A DNA stretch of 64,000 nucleotides, taken from Roseiflexus sp. RS-1. GTDB lineage: Bacteria > Chloroflexota > Chloroflexia > Chloroflexales > Roseiflexaceae. The translations under genes and the position numbers were made by a program. The stretch lies in contig NC_009523.1 of NCBI RefSeq assembly GCF_000016665.1, positions 3,533,501 to 3,597,500 on the forward strand, given 5' to 3'. Positions 16,390-24,853 of this stretch are shown here, in pieces. A model generated the notes under the pieces. It ran no database searches. It saw only the letters and a list, made by a program, of their open reading frames with translations, and was not told the origin of the DNA. The stretch's first letter is position 1. The number at the start of each line of letters is the position of its first letter.

Positions 16390-16525
16390 ACGGCGCCAGC
16401 CTTGCTAGCATATGCGGGTTTGAGGGCCCAGATAACTGTTCGGCTTGGTCGCGTTGAAGGACACGGCTACCCAACACTCCGCGGCGATCTCGTGAACCTG
16501 GCGCAGAACGGTATACCGTGTCCCG
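16390..16525 (-). ncRNA. Candidate bridge RNA of IS110 copy 2
   Basis: The left end of copy 2 carries the same two stem-loops as copy 1, e.g. the target-loop stem at 16516-16523 and 16459-16466. The CGCGGAG guide again matches the CTCCGCG right half of this copy's insertion site, and GCGCC of the left guide matches the left target in register. Ends are estimates. Confidence 0.72.
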
Positions 16526-16604
16526 TTAGATTATACTAGGCGCGAAGGCGCGGAGATAGGAGCGCAGCGCTCACACGGCCGGTTGGACTGGACTGCACCC
16601 GTCG

Positions 16605-16665
16605 CCGGAAGCGGGCGTCTCGCGCGACACGGCAGACCCGGACAAGGGTCAATATATCTGAGAAT
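16605..16665 (+). repeat. Dispersed repeat, inverted partner of 27125-27176
   Basis: The stretch from GCGTCTCGCGCGACACGG to ATCTGAGAATTG is nearly the reverse complement of 27125-27176 (shared CGCGCGACACGGCAGACCC and GACAAGGGTCA). It lies directly outside IS110 copy 2; its partner lies directly outside the IS1634 element. Non-coding. Confidence 0.7.
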
Positions 16666-16670
16666 TGCTA

Positions 16671-16879
16671 TAATCCGGTATGCGCCGCGTGCCGTCGGGC
16701 TGAATGAATAGCCGATAGGCGATAGCTGATAGCTGATAGCCGAGAGGAGCGCTGGCCGTCGGGCTGATGGAGATTGAGAATCTAATCCGGTATGCGCCGC
16801 GTGCCGTCGGGCTGAATGAATAGCCGATAGGCGATAGCTGATAGCTGATAGCCGAGAGGAGCGCTGGCCGTCGGGCTGA
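16671..16879 (+). repeat. 97-bp direct repeat, two copies, period 112 bp
   Basis: Units 16671-16767 and 16783-16879 appear identical, from TAATCCGGTATGCGCCGCG to GGCCGTCGGGCTGA. Each contains the internal iteration GATAGCTGATAGCTGATAGC. The sequence GCCGATAGGCGATAG is found again in reverse complement near 17086-17100, so the whole block to 17117 is flanked by inverted copies, like a degenerate MITE. Part of the 16541-17142 gene-free stretch. Confidence 0.8.
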
Positions 16880-16880
16880 A

Positions 16881-17058
16881 GCCCTCGGCTATCCAGGGCA
16901 AAGCCCGCCTACGCGGGCTATGGCGGATTATTTCTTCAAAGACCATAAGCCCTCGGCTATCCAGGGCAAAGCCCGCCTGCGCGGGCTATGGCGGATTATT
17001 TCCTCAAAGACCATAAGCCCTCGGTCAGGCAGGGCGAAGCCCGCCTGCGCGGAACGCG
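16881..17058 (+). repeat. 68-bp tandem repeat, about 2.6 copies
   Basis: Units begin at 16881, 16949 and 17017 with GCCCTCGG. Each full unit has AGCCCGCC-TGCG-CGGGCT, a hairpin, followed by ATGGCGGATTATTTC and CAAAGACCATAA. A related single unit is at 29174-29265. In-frame ATGs create small ORFs beginning MADYF, which I regard as repeat artefacts. Gene-free region. Confidence 0.8.
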
Positions 17059-17142
17059 AACTCCAAAGGCAACCCTATCGACCATCGCCTATCGGCTATC
17101 GGCTATCGCCTATTGGCAGGACAGTGTCGGAAAGGCAAGCGT

Positions 17143-19116
17143 GTGGCACAGCAGATCACATCCCGTCCAGGACTCTTTATCGCCGGTTATACGGCGTTGG
17201 CACTGGCGCTCGGTGCGCTGGTCATTGCGCTGCGTGGGTACGATTTCCTGCTCTTCATTCTAATCTGGCCCGTTATTCTAAGCGCCATGCTTGTTCCCTG
17301 GCGCATGTACCTGATCCTTATCGGCATTGGTGTCACAGTGACGGCGATAACTCTGCCGCTGGTTGTTCCAGACCTCAACCGATCAGCGACAACAGCGGCA
17401 GCTGCCACGACGGCAGCATTCCTGATCTGTGAAAGCGTCTATCGTGTCATGCGCCGTCAGCGCGCAATGGCGCGCGCATTGCAGGAGAGCGAAGAGCGAT
17501 TTCGCTGCACGTTCGAGCGCGCTCCTGCGCCGATGGCAATAACCGATGTTCACGGTCGTCTGAAGTGGTTCAATCAACGTCTCTGCGACGTGCTGGGGTA
17601 TGAGCGCGATGCGCTCAAGGGACGGATGATCAATGATTTCGCCCACCCCGAAGATCGGCACATTCGCCTGCACAGTGCGCTGATCGCAGCCATCGATGGC
17701 GAAGCGTCGGTCGAAAAGCGCTACGTCGCCAGGGATGGTCGAGAGATCCCTATGCAGGTCAAAGGAACGCTGATACGCGACGCGGCTGGCGAACCGCATG
17801 AGACTCTGGTGATTTTTTTCGATCTGACTGCACAACGTGAAGCCGAGGCGCAACGCCTGGCGGTGGAACGCGCTATGCAGGAAACGCAGCGTCTTGAGAG
17901 CATGGGTACACTGGCAGGCGGGTTGGCGCACGATTTCAATAACCTGTTGTCCGGCATTTTGGGGAATACAAACCTGGCGCTGCTCAATATTCCGGCAGAC
18001 GCGCCAGCGCGCGCGTATCTGGAGCAGGTTGAAATTGCCGCCCAGCGCGCAGCCGAGATAACGCGACAGATCCTGGCGTACACCGGGCGCGGTCAGGTAG
18101 CGCGCGAGGTGATCGATGTGCGTCATCTGCTCAACGATCTCAAGACACTGCTGGACACCGCTGCGCCTGCGACTATTACAATCAACTATCAGCTCGAACC
18201 AGGACCGCTCCCGGTCTGCTTCGACCGCACACAATTGCGACAGGTTATTGTCGCGCTGATCCACAATGCCGTCGATGCGATCAATGATGACGTGGGACAG
18301 ATCACGGTGACGATAGGTGAGCGCCTGTTCGATGCAGACCATCTGCCGCGCGACACTGTCGGCGCCGATCTGCGCGCCGGGCGCTACGCAGTCATCGAGG
18401 TGCGCGATACCGGTTGCGGAATTGACGAGGATGCGCGGGACCTTCTGTTTGTTCCGTTCTTCACAACCAAAAAAGAGAGGCGTGGTCTGGGACTCGCGGC
18501 AACACTGGGGATCGTGCGCAGTCACGGTGGCGCTATTCAGGTGGAAAGCGCTCCTGGACAGGGCAGCGTCTTTCGCGTGTTCATTCCGACTGCACAGGAG
18601 TATCCTGAGACGAAGACCGCTCCTGCGGTTACGATTGTTCAGTCGCTCGACGATCAGGCATCTCCGGTCCAATCTGCGTCTGCGGGTTTCGCCCCTGCTC
18701 CCCCGGTCGATCAACGATCAGCCGCGCATGCAATGCAGGACCTTGTGCTGATCGTCGATGATGAACCGACGGTGCGTTCGGTGGCGGCGCGCATGGTCGA
18801 ACATGTGGGTTTCACGACATTGCAGGCGTCTGATGGTGTTGCGGGTGTTGACCTGTTCCGCGCCAATGCCGACTCGATAGTCTGTGTCTTGCTCGATGTC
18901 TCCATGCCAGGCATAGGTGGAGCGCAGGCGCTTCAGATGATGCGCGCCATACGCCCTGATGCGCCGATTGTGTTGATGAGCGGGTACGCGGGTGAAGAAC
19001 TGGCGGAACGTTTTGCGCAACTGCGACCAGATGGCTTTCTGTACAAGCCATTCGATATCGCAGAACTTAAGGCATGCCTGGAGGGAGTGATCCGGAAAGG
19101 AGTGCGCGTGGGATGA
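17143..19116 (+). CDS. Hybrid sensor histidine kinase (TM-PAS-HisKA-HATPase-receiver)
   Basis: A 657-residue protein from GTG 17143, chosen because GGAAAGG ends 7 nt before it; the longer TTG start at 17113 lies in repeat DNA. Three hydrophobic segments span about residues 10-85. PAS follows at about 115-240 (APAPMAITDVHGRLKWFN). HisKA has GTLAGGLAHDFNNLLSG with His263. The HATPase shows the N box HNAVDAI, G1 VRDTGCGIDED and FVPFFTTKKERRGLGLAA, whose glycine-rich lid is shortened. The C-terminal receiver has VDDEP, phospho-acceptor Asp585 in LLDVSMPG, and Lys in YKPF. It is membrane-bound with no output domain, so a phosphorelay partner must lie elsewhere. Its stop overlaps the next start. 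Confidence 0.92.
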   Translation: MAQQITSRPGLFIAGYTALALALGALVIALRGYDFLLFILIWPVILSAMLVPWRMYLILIGIGVTVTAITLPLVVPDLNRSATTAAAATTAAFLICESVYRVMRRQRAMARALQESEERFRCTFERAPAPMAITDVHGRLKWFNQRLCDVLGYERDALKGRMINDFAHPEDRHIRLHSALIAAIDGEASVEKRYVARDGREIPMQVKGTLIRDAAGEPHETLVIFFDLTAQREAEAQRLAVERAMQETQRLESMGTLAGGLAHDFNNLLSGILGNTNLALLNIPADAPARAYLEQVEIAAQRAAEITRQILAYTGRGQVAREVIDVRHLLNDLKTLLDTAAPATITINYQLEPGPLPVCFDRTQLRQVIVALIHNAVDAINDDVGQITVTIGERLFDADHLPRDTVGADLRAGRYAVIEVRDTGCGIDEDARDLLFVPFFTTKKERRGLGLAATLGIVRSHGGAIQVESAPGQGSVFRVFIPTAQEYPETKTAPAVTIVQSLDDQASPVQSASAGFAPAPPVDQRSAAHAMQDLVLIVDDEPTVRSVAARMVEHVGFTTLQASDGVAGVDLFRANADSIVCVLLDVSMPGIGGAQALQMMRAIRPDAPIVLMSGYAGEELAERFAQLRPDGFLYKPFDIAELKACLEGVIRKGVRVG

Positions 19117-19337
19117 TGGAGCTGCACCGATACGCTGGACAACTGCTGAAGCGGATGCTCAACAATCCGGCTGCAACCTTTCGGGATGGTCAGTGGGAAG
19201 CAATAGCCGATCTCGTTGAGCGAAAGGCGCGCCTGCTCGTTGTGCAACGCACCGGTTGTTGCGGGAAGCCGGCAGTGGTCCGGTCTTTCCGCTGGCGCTG
19301 GCGCTGGTGCAGTCGAGATGAGAGGGGAGCGTTATGA
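19113..19337 (+). pseudogene. Remnant of a RecQ/DEAD-like helicase (N-terminus only)
   Basis: The frame starts in ATGATG overlapping the kinase stop and encodes about 70 residues. The beginning is helicase-like: LHRYAGQLLKRML, FRDGQWEAIADLV (Q-motif type) and LLVVQRTG, the start of a Walker A loop. The expected W/xGKS is lost: the frame runs into Cys-Cys-Gly-Lys-Pro and a Trp/Arg-rich tail, while another frame keeps a GPVFPLALALVQSR-like piece. This indicates an internal deletion plus frameshift. The stop overlaps the DprA-like start as ATGA, so the original operon joints survived. Not a functional helicase. Confidence 0.65.
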
Positions 19338-20698
19338 CCGGAGTTGAGCTTCGTCCCGACACACAGGCTATTCTGCTTCTCTGCGGGACGTTTGGCAGAC
19401 ACGAAACAGGAGCGGCGCCGCTCAGTCCGACAGAATATCATGCGCTGGCGCTCTGGTTGTATGCCCATCAGATGCGTCCGGGTGATCTGTTGCTGCCAGA
19501 CGGCGCCTCCGCTCTGCGAACATCGCCCGATGTACCGGTAAACCCGGAACGGTTGACGGCGCTGCTGGCACGTGGCGGTGCGCTTGCGCTCTCAGTTGAA
19601 AAATGGGTCAACAAAGGGCTATGGGTGATGAGCAGGAGCGATGCAGATTATCCACAGCGCCTCAAGACACGCCTGGGACGCACTGCGCCGCCGCTGTTGT
19701 ACGGCGCTGGAAATCGACAATTGCTCGGACAGGGCGGGCTGGCGATTCTCGGCTCACGCAACAGTGCTGCGCACGCACTTGCCTTTACACGTCGGATTGC
19801 CGGTATGTGCGCACGTCAGGGTATGCCTGTTCTCTCCGGTGCAGCGCGCGGGGTTGATAGCGAGGCGATGCAGGCGGCGCTCGATGCGAGAGGTGTTGTG
19901 ATCGGCGTTCTGGCAGACAGTCTCTTGAAGGCAGCGGTTGGCAGGAACTATCGTCAGGCTGTGCGGAACGGCAATCTCGTCCTGGTATCAGCCTGTGATC
20001 CCGAAGCAGGTTTTACTGTCGGGAATGCGATGGGACGAAACAAGTATATCTATGCGTTGAGCGACTATGCGCTGGTGGTCAGTGCAGCGCTGGGTGAGGG
20101 TGGCGCGTGGAGCGGCGCTGTTGAAAATCTGACAAAACGCTGGGTTCCGCTGTTTGTCTGGATCGATGATGAATCGTTGCCAGGCAACCAACGTCTGCGC
20201 GATATGGGTGCGTTGCCATTCAGTGAAAACCAATGTGCTGGCGAGTCAGTGCACGATCTTTTCAAACGCCTGGCAGATGAAACCACACCTCAACATGTGC
20301 TGTCAGGCAACGGCATGGTTGCATCTTCCAATGCTCGTGCGTCAGATGGCGGACATGCAGAAGAACAGACGGCGTCCGCTGGCGATCAAACCAAAACCAA
20401 TCTGTCGTCGGAACAGCAGGTGCTGGAATTGACAGCTGTCGAAGCCAACACCTCCGCGCCGACCGTCGATCTATTTCCGATTGTCTGGCCATATCTGGAG
20501 CAGGCGCTGTATGCGGCGCAGACCGAGCGCGAACTGCTGTATGCGGCGCAGACCGAGCGCGAACTGGCGCAGCGCTGCGGCATTGAGCTAACGCAGGCGC
20601 GCGCCTGGCTGCAACGCGCCGTGCAGAAAGGATTGGTTGCGCGCCTGACCCGCCCAACGCGGTACGTCATCGCTTCCCCGATCACCCGCCACGCCTGA
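19334..20698 (+). CDS. DprA/Smf-like Rossmann protein
   Basis: A 454-residue protein. The start overlaps the helicase remnant stop (ATGA). The central Rossmann domain carries the DprA signature: LAILGSRNSAAHAL, MPVLSGAARGVDSEAM, GVVIGVLADSLL and SDYALVVSAALGEGG. True DprA loads RecA on incoming single-stranded DNA, but this one has a long N-terminal region, lacks the usual helix-hairpin-helix start and ends in a winged-helix-like segment (LAQRCGIELTQARAWLQRAVQKGLVARL). The pairing with a helicase gene resembles DprA-helicase pairs of accessory regions more than competence operons; defence or recombination roles are possible, not shown. Its 3' end overlaps the convergent gene by 17 bp. Confidence 0.82.
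   Translation: MTGVELRPDTQAILLLCGTFGRHETGAAPLSPTEYHALALWLYAHQMRPGDLLLPDGASALRTSPDVPVNPERLTALLARGGALALSVEKWVNKGLWVMSRSDADYPQRLKTRLGRTAPPLLYGAGNRQLLGQGGLAILGSRNSAAHALAFTRRIAGMCARQGMPVLSGAARGVDSEAMQAALDARGVVIGVLADSLLKAAVGRNYRQAVRNGNLVLVSACDPEAGFTVGNAMGRNKYIYALSDYALVVSAALGEGGAWSGAVENLTKRWVPLFVWIDDESLPGNQRLRDMGALPFSENQCAGESVHDLFKRLADETTPQHVLSGNGMVASSNARASDGGHAEEQTASAGDQTKTNLSSEQQVLELTAVEANTSAPTVDLFPIVWPYLEQALYAAQTERELLYAAQTERELAQRCGIELTQARAWLQRAVQKGLVARLTRPTRYVIASPITRHA
20507..20566 (+). repeat. Perfect 30-bp tandem duplication inside the DprA-like gene
   Basis: Units 20507-20536 and 20537-20566 are identical and encode LYAAQTEREL twice. They sit in the linker before the C-terminal winged helix. 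The duplication is in frame. Confidence 0.95.
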
Positions 20699-23306
20699 TG
20701 TCGTCCGTGTGCTGTGTGGCGACTGCCTGGCGGATCCAGGCTTCCTGATCTTCACGTGTGGTGACGATACCGTCGAGATATGCAGCGCGCAACCCGGCAA
20801 GCAGTTCGCCAAAGCGGGGACCTGGTCGCAATCCGAGCGATTCGAGGAACTTTCCGTCAACTGCAAGCCTGACGCCGCGCAGATGGTCGATGTAGCGCTG
20901 AATGGCTTGCGCAGCGGTGTGCGGTTCCGCGATCTGCGCTGCCCGGAGTGCGGCAGTGCCAATGCCATGCAATGCTCGATCAATCGCGCTGTCAGCGATC
21001 CGCTGCTCAGGGTGTTCCGCTTCAGCGAGCAGGGTTTCCAGGCGTTCGCGCACCAGGGTGATGTCTGCCAGCAGGCGCGTTTCACTTGCCGGCAGGCGAT
21101 ACGTTGCAGCAAACGTCGCGCGCTCGTCGCCGGTCAGCGGATAGAGCAGGAGCGCCAGATACAGGTCGGGCAGCGCCGTGTCGGGAAAGGCTGCCTGTCG
21201 CGCGACGGCAAACCATTCGGCGATCGTGTCTGTCCATCGCAGTGCAGGATGCAACGCGCGCAGCACGCCCAGGTCGTCGAGGAGCGCCAGGGCTGGCTCA
21301 GGAGATTCTTCCGCCAGGATCAGCCGCAGTTCGTGCATGATCCGCTGCGGTGTAGCGCGACCGAGAACTCCCTGTTCGAGGGCGTCGCCGATCAGGGCGC
21401 GGGTACGCGGCTCGATGGTGAACCCTAAACGTGCGGCAAGGCGTGCCGCGCGCAAGATGCGCGTCGGGTCGTCGATGAAACTCAGATTGTGCAGGACGCG
21501 GATCAACTTGCGGGTGATGTCGCGCCGCCCGCCGTAAAAATCGTAGAGCCAGCCATAGCGCGTCGGGTTGAGACAGATCGCCAATGTGTTGATGGTAAAA
21601 TCGCGTCGGTGCAGATCGTGGCGCAACGACGCTGCTTCAACATCGGGCAGCGCCGAAGGGCGCTCGTAGAACTCGGTGCGCGCCATAACGAAATCGAGCG
21701 TCAGCGGGGCTTGTCCCTCTTCGCGGGCAAGGGTCAATGTCGCTGTGCCGAATGCTGCATGACTGCGCACCGTACCGTTCAATTCGGCAGCCAGCGCTTC
21801 CGCCAGACCGATTGCATCGCCCTCCACAACCAGATCGAGATCATCGGGGGTGCGTTGCAGGATCATATCGCGCACTGCGCCGCCGACGATGTACAACGCG
21901 GCGCCGCGCTGCTGCGCAATTGCACCAGCTCGACGGAGAATGGCGAGCAGGTCGCGGTCGAGAAATCGCTCCAGCGCCTCACCAACAAGATCGTGATCGC
22001 TTGTGCCTGCGACCTGCCCTGCTGCCCAGGCGCGCAGCAGGTCGCTGCGGGTGATGATCCCCAGCAGTCGTTTCTGAGAGTCAACCACCAGCAGACGCCC
22101 GGTGCGGTCGCCGTTATCGGCGGCGAGTGCGCTGCGCACCGTTGCAAGCGATGCATCCGGCGATAGCAGCGTCGGTCCATGCCACAGGTAACGCGCCAGC
22201 GGCGCGTCGCGCAGCCCGTGACGCAGCGCCCGGTCGAGATCGCGCCGTGAGATCAGACCCTGGACAACCCCATCGTGATTGACGACCGGCAATGCGCCAT
22301 GACCATAGCGCAACAGGAGTTCTTCCGCCTGCGCCACCGTTGCATCGAGCGGCGCCGTATGCACCGGACGGGTCATGATGTCGGCGGCGGTCAATGCCGG
22401 TCGCATCAGTTCGCGTACTGCCGCTTCCACCTGCTTCAGCAGCGAAACGGCATCAACACCGCGCACATACGCAGCGGCAGCATAGCGATGTCCTCCGCCG
22501 CCGAACCGCGCCGCCAGCGCGCCAGCATCGAGCGTATCGGCGCTGGCGCGCAGAATAAGTTGCGTGCCGGTATCACCGGTTGCTATCGCCAGCACGATGA
22601 CCGCCGGGGCGTACAGGTCGCGCAGGCGATGGGCAAGCGATGAGAGTTCGGGCACCGGTCCATCGACACGCGCCCAGGCGAACAGCACACTCCAGCCGCT
22701 GATCTCTTCCAGGCGCATGGTCTGTTCGAGGTGATGCAACACCTGCTCTTGACCTGCCGATAGGGGACGGCGGAGAAACTCGCCAACCGCCTCGATCCGT
22801 GCGCCGCGTTCGAGCAACCAGGCAGCGCAGGCTGCATCGATGGCGCGTGTGCCGGGCAGTGTCAGGTTGCCGGTGTCCTCATAAATGCCAAGAAGGAGCA
22901 GAGTCGCTTCGACAGAAGTCAACGGCAGGTGATGTTCCATCAGACGGCGGACGAGAATCGTCGTGGTGGCGCCGGTATCGGCGTAGATCAGTTCTTCGTT
23001 GGGAGCGAGATTGCGTTCAGGGCGATGGTGATCGATAATGATCGTTGGGATCGGTGTGTCACCCAGCAATGGCAGGCGCGGGACGGTAGACGTATCCACC
23101 AGGATCAGGCGGGTCACCGGTTCGCGCGGCAGATCGCTCATGCGGACGAACGGCAATTCCTCGCGATACAGCGCAGCAAACTCGCGCACATTCTCGTTCA
23201 ACTGCGGGTTGAGCGCCGCCAGTGCGCCGGGATAGAGGCGCGTCGCCGCCATTTGCGATGCCAGCGCATCGAAATCGGTATTGCTATGGGTGAGGATCAG
23301 TTCCAT
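20682..23306 (-). CDS. DHH phosphoesterase - CBS pair - tRNA nucleotidyltransferase/poly(A) polymerase fusion
   Basis: An 874-residue protein from ATG 23306, which overlaps the stop of the upstream gene by 10 bp. Domain order: DHH/DHHA1 exo-phosphoesterase, about 1-300 (THSNTDFDALASQMAA, VDTST, IIIDHHRPE, GGGGHRYAAA); two CBS domains, about 310-450 (IMTRPVHTAPLDATV; LLGIITRSDLLRAW); then class II nucleotidyltransferase, about 465 to the end (YIVGGAVRDMILQRTPDDLDLVVEGD, HDLHRRDFTINTLAI, DDPTRILRAARLAARLGF). The last part should add CCA or A tails to tRNA; the DHH part may degrade short RNA, and the CBS pair may sense adenylate ligands. This known multi-domain architecture is larger than a plain CCA enzyme. 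Confidence 0.92.
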   Translation of the reverse strand: MELILTHSNTDFDALASQMAATRLYPGALAALNPQLNENVREFAALYREELPFVRMSDLPREPVTRLILVDTSTVPRLPLLGDTPIPTIIIDHHRPERNLAPNEELIYADTGATTTILVRRLMEHHLPLTSVEATLLLLGIYEDTGNLTLPGTRAIDAACAAWLLERGARIEAVGEFLRRPLSAGQEQVLHHLEQTMRLEEISGWSVLFAWARVDGPVPELSSLAHRLRDLYAPAVIVLAIATGDTGTQLILRASADTLDAGALAARFGGGGHRYAAAAYVRGVDAVSLLKQVEAAVRELMRPALTAADIMTRPVHTAPLDATVAQAEELLLRYGHGALPVVNHDGVVQGLISRRDLDRALRHGLRDAPLARYLWHGPTLLSPDASLATVRSALAADNGDRTGRLLVVDSQKRLLGIITRSDLLRAWAAGQVAGTSDHDLVGEALERFLDRDLLAILRRAGAIAQQRGAALYIVGGAVRDMILQRTPDDLDLVVEGDAIGLAEALAAELNGTVRSHAAFGTATLTLAREEGQAPLTLDFVMARTEFYERPSALPDVEAASLRHDLHRRDFTINTLAICLNPTRYGWLYDFYGGRRDITRKLIRVLHNLSFIDDPTRILRAARLAARLGFTIEPRTRALIGDALEQGVLGRATPQRIMHELRLILAEESPEPALALLDDLGVLRALHPALRWTDTIAEWFAVARQAAFPDTALPDLYLALLLYPLTGDERATFAATYRLPASETRLLADITLVRERLETLLAEAEHPEQRIADSAIDRALHGIGTAALRAAQIAEPHTAAQAIQRYIDHLRGVRLAVDGKFLESLGLRPGPRFGELLAGLRAAYLDGIVTTREDQEAWIRQAVATQHTDDIRRGG

Positions 23307-23728
23307 AAATCGGCGACAGCGCGTTCGAACCATTCAATCCAGGGCCAGACACGCTGCTTGCTGAACTCAGGTAACGGCGCACGTCGCAGACCCAGGTCGA
23401 GCAGCGAAAGGGTGCAATTCTCCGCCATGCGGCGACACTCGACCCAGCCTGCCACTTCACGCCCGTCATTCAGTGTAACATAGACTGCGATGGTGATCGG
23501 TCCGACATAGTCGCCATACTGGCGATTGACCCGATCAGGGTGCATCTCGCCGAAGCGGATCTGCTGGTAGGGGATGCGCTGTGCGCGCAAAGCGTAGGCT
23601 ACCTGATCTTCATATGACCGGATGACCGGCGGGCGCAATGCGAGCAGCGCCCCGATGGCGGCAATGCACATCAGGGCGCAGACAGCAAGAACGAGGGCTG
23701 AACGCACGATAACAGCACGATTCACCAT
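23297..23728 (-). CDS. Hypothetical membrane-anchored protein, 143 residues
   Basis: The start ATG at 23728 overlaps the oxidoreductase stop by 7 bp, and the end overlaps the next start by 10 bp, so translation is coupled on both sides. One N-terminal transmembrane helix (ALVLAVCALMCIAAIGALLAL, about 11-31) is followed by a soluble domain of about 105 residues with YEDQVAYALRAQRIPYQQI, GPITIAVYVTLNDG and VECRRMAENCTLSLLDLG. Two cysteines lie in the last stretch. I recognise no family. Position between an oxidoreductase and the tRNA-nucleotidyltransferase fusion gives no clear role. Confidence 0.72.
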   Translation of the reverse strand: MVNRAVIVRSALVLAVCALMCIAAIGALLALRPPVIRSYEDQVAYALRAQRIPYQQIRFGEMHPDRVNRQYGDYVGPITIAVYVTLNDGREVAGWVECRRMAENCTLSLLDLGLRRAPLPEFSKQRVWPWIEWFERAVADLWN

Positions 23729-24771
23729 GACAGCGCAACTTCGCGTCCGGTCTCTGCACTCTCCAGAACAGCTTCCATCATTTCCTGCACGATCAACCCG
23801 TGGCGCAGCGGCGCCTGGCATGGCACACCGTCCAGGATGCATTCGACGAAGTGGGCAGCGATAGCATTCCATACTCCTTCCCAGTCTTTGGGAATGTGGA
23901 ACGTGCTGTCCACCGGCGTACCGGCGATGGTGCGATAGATGGTCAACGGATTATAGCAACGCACGCCTGCTTCGGTACCGAATAGCTCGATCTGGAAATC
24001 GTCGGGTTGATGCGCCGCCCAAAAACTTTCGACCTGAAGCCCGGCGCCATTGGCAAAGCGAATGAAACCGCCAGCGTAGTCATCGGCGGCATACTGTTGC
24101 GCCAGCGCCGGTTGTGGCTTATAATCGAAATAGCCAATGCCGCGCGGACCGAATTTTGCCCCCGCGACTGCGACCGCGCTCACCGGTTGCGGCATGCCCA
24201 TCATCCACCATGCGGCGTCGAGCACGTGCACCCCCATATCGCGGAAGGCGCCGCCGCCCTTTTGAACAAACCCCGGACTCCAGTGCGGAATGCCACTCCG
24301 GCGTACACTGCGCGCACGCGCATAGTACACTTCGCCGAGTTCGCCACGTGCTGCCATAGCGCCGACGATCTGCGTCTCGCGGGAAAACCGGGTCGAGAGC
24401 GACATCATATTGACTACCCCTGCTGCCTCGGCTGCCGCAACGAGATCGCGCGCCGGAGCGACGGCATCTGCGAGCGGCTTGGTGACCAGCACATGCTTGT
24501 CGTTGCGCACGGCTTCGAGCGCAACCGGGACGTGGAGTTGGTTGGGCGTGCCGACGAACACCGCGTCAATCGAGCGGTCACGGCACATCTCGCGGTAGTC
24601 GGTGTAGAAGGCGAGCGGTTCAGGAATCTTCAGTTCCGTCGCCAGTTTGTGCATCCGCTCTTCATCAATGTCGCAGAGTGCGACGATACGCGCGCGCGGC
24701 GTGTTCAGAAAGCCGCGCGCATTTGCTCTACCGATGCCCATGCCAACAATAGCGATGCGTACTTCTTCCAT
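23722..24771 (-). CDS. Gfo/Idh/MocA family oxidoreductase
   Basis: A 349-residue protein. The N-terminal Rossmann domain starts at once (EEVRIAIVGMGIGRANARGF) and holds the family motif HVLVTKPLADAV, with the usual Glu-Lys-Pro as T-K-P. The C-terminal alpha/beta domain has GVVNMMSLSTRF, GELGEVYYARA, GGGAFRDMGVHVLDAAWWMMG with the catalytic-type Asp and His, and GGFIRFANGAGLQVES. An NAD(P)-dependent sugar or inositol dehydrogenase is expected. It heads a three-gene overlapping unit with the small membrane protein and the DHH-CBS-nucleotidyltransferase; the functional link is unclear. Confidence 0.88.
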   Translation of the reverse strand: MEEVRIAIVGMGIGRANARGFLNTPRARIVALCDIDEERMHKLATELKIPEPLAFYTDYREMCRDRSIDAVFVGTPNQLHVPVALEAVRNDKHVLVTKPLADAVAPARDLVAAAEAAGVVNMMSLSTRFSRETQIVGAMAARGELGEVYYARARSVRRSGIPHWSPGFVQKGGGAFRDMGVHVLDAAWWMMGMPQPVSAVAVAGAKFGPRGIGYFDYKPQPALAQQYAADDYAGGFIRFANGAGLQVESFWAAHQPDDFQIELFGTEAGVRCYNPLTIYRTIAGTPVDSTFHIPKDWEGVWNAIAAHFVECILDGVPCQAPLRHGLIVQEMMEAVLESAETGREVALSW

Positions 24772-24853
24772 GGGGCGGCTTCTCCGTATGCAATGAAGCG
24801 TCTGTCACCATCGACGACAGAACCGGTGCTGGTTGCCAGACGCCGGTCCTTCC

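Larger units (their letters stand above)
15389..16539 (-). mobile_element. IS110-family insertion sequence, copy 2 (inverse orientation; includes both cores)
   Basis: Near-identical inverted copy of the element at 986-2136; I find five base differences, all inside the transposase gene. The cores (AG on the plus strand) are 15389-15390 and 16538-16539. Removing the element rebuilds, on the minus strand, CTTCGCGC-CT-CCGCGTGAG, again a GC-rich repeat-like site with the same CTCCGCG right half. This supports guided insertion rather than random choice. Confidence 0.9.

Noticed and set aside
16920-17432. Small ORFs starting MADYF in the repeat block
   Set aside because: They arise from the 68-bp repeat and run out of frame with the kinase; no ribosome-binding site.
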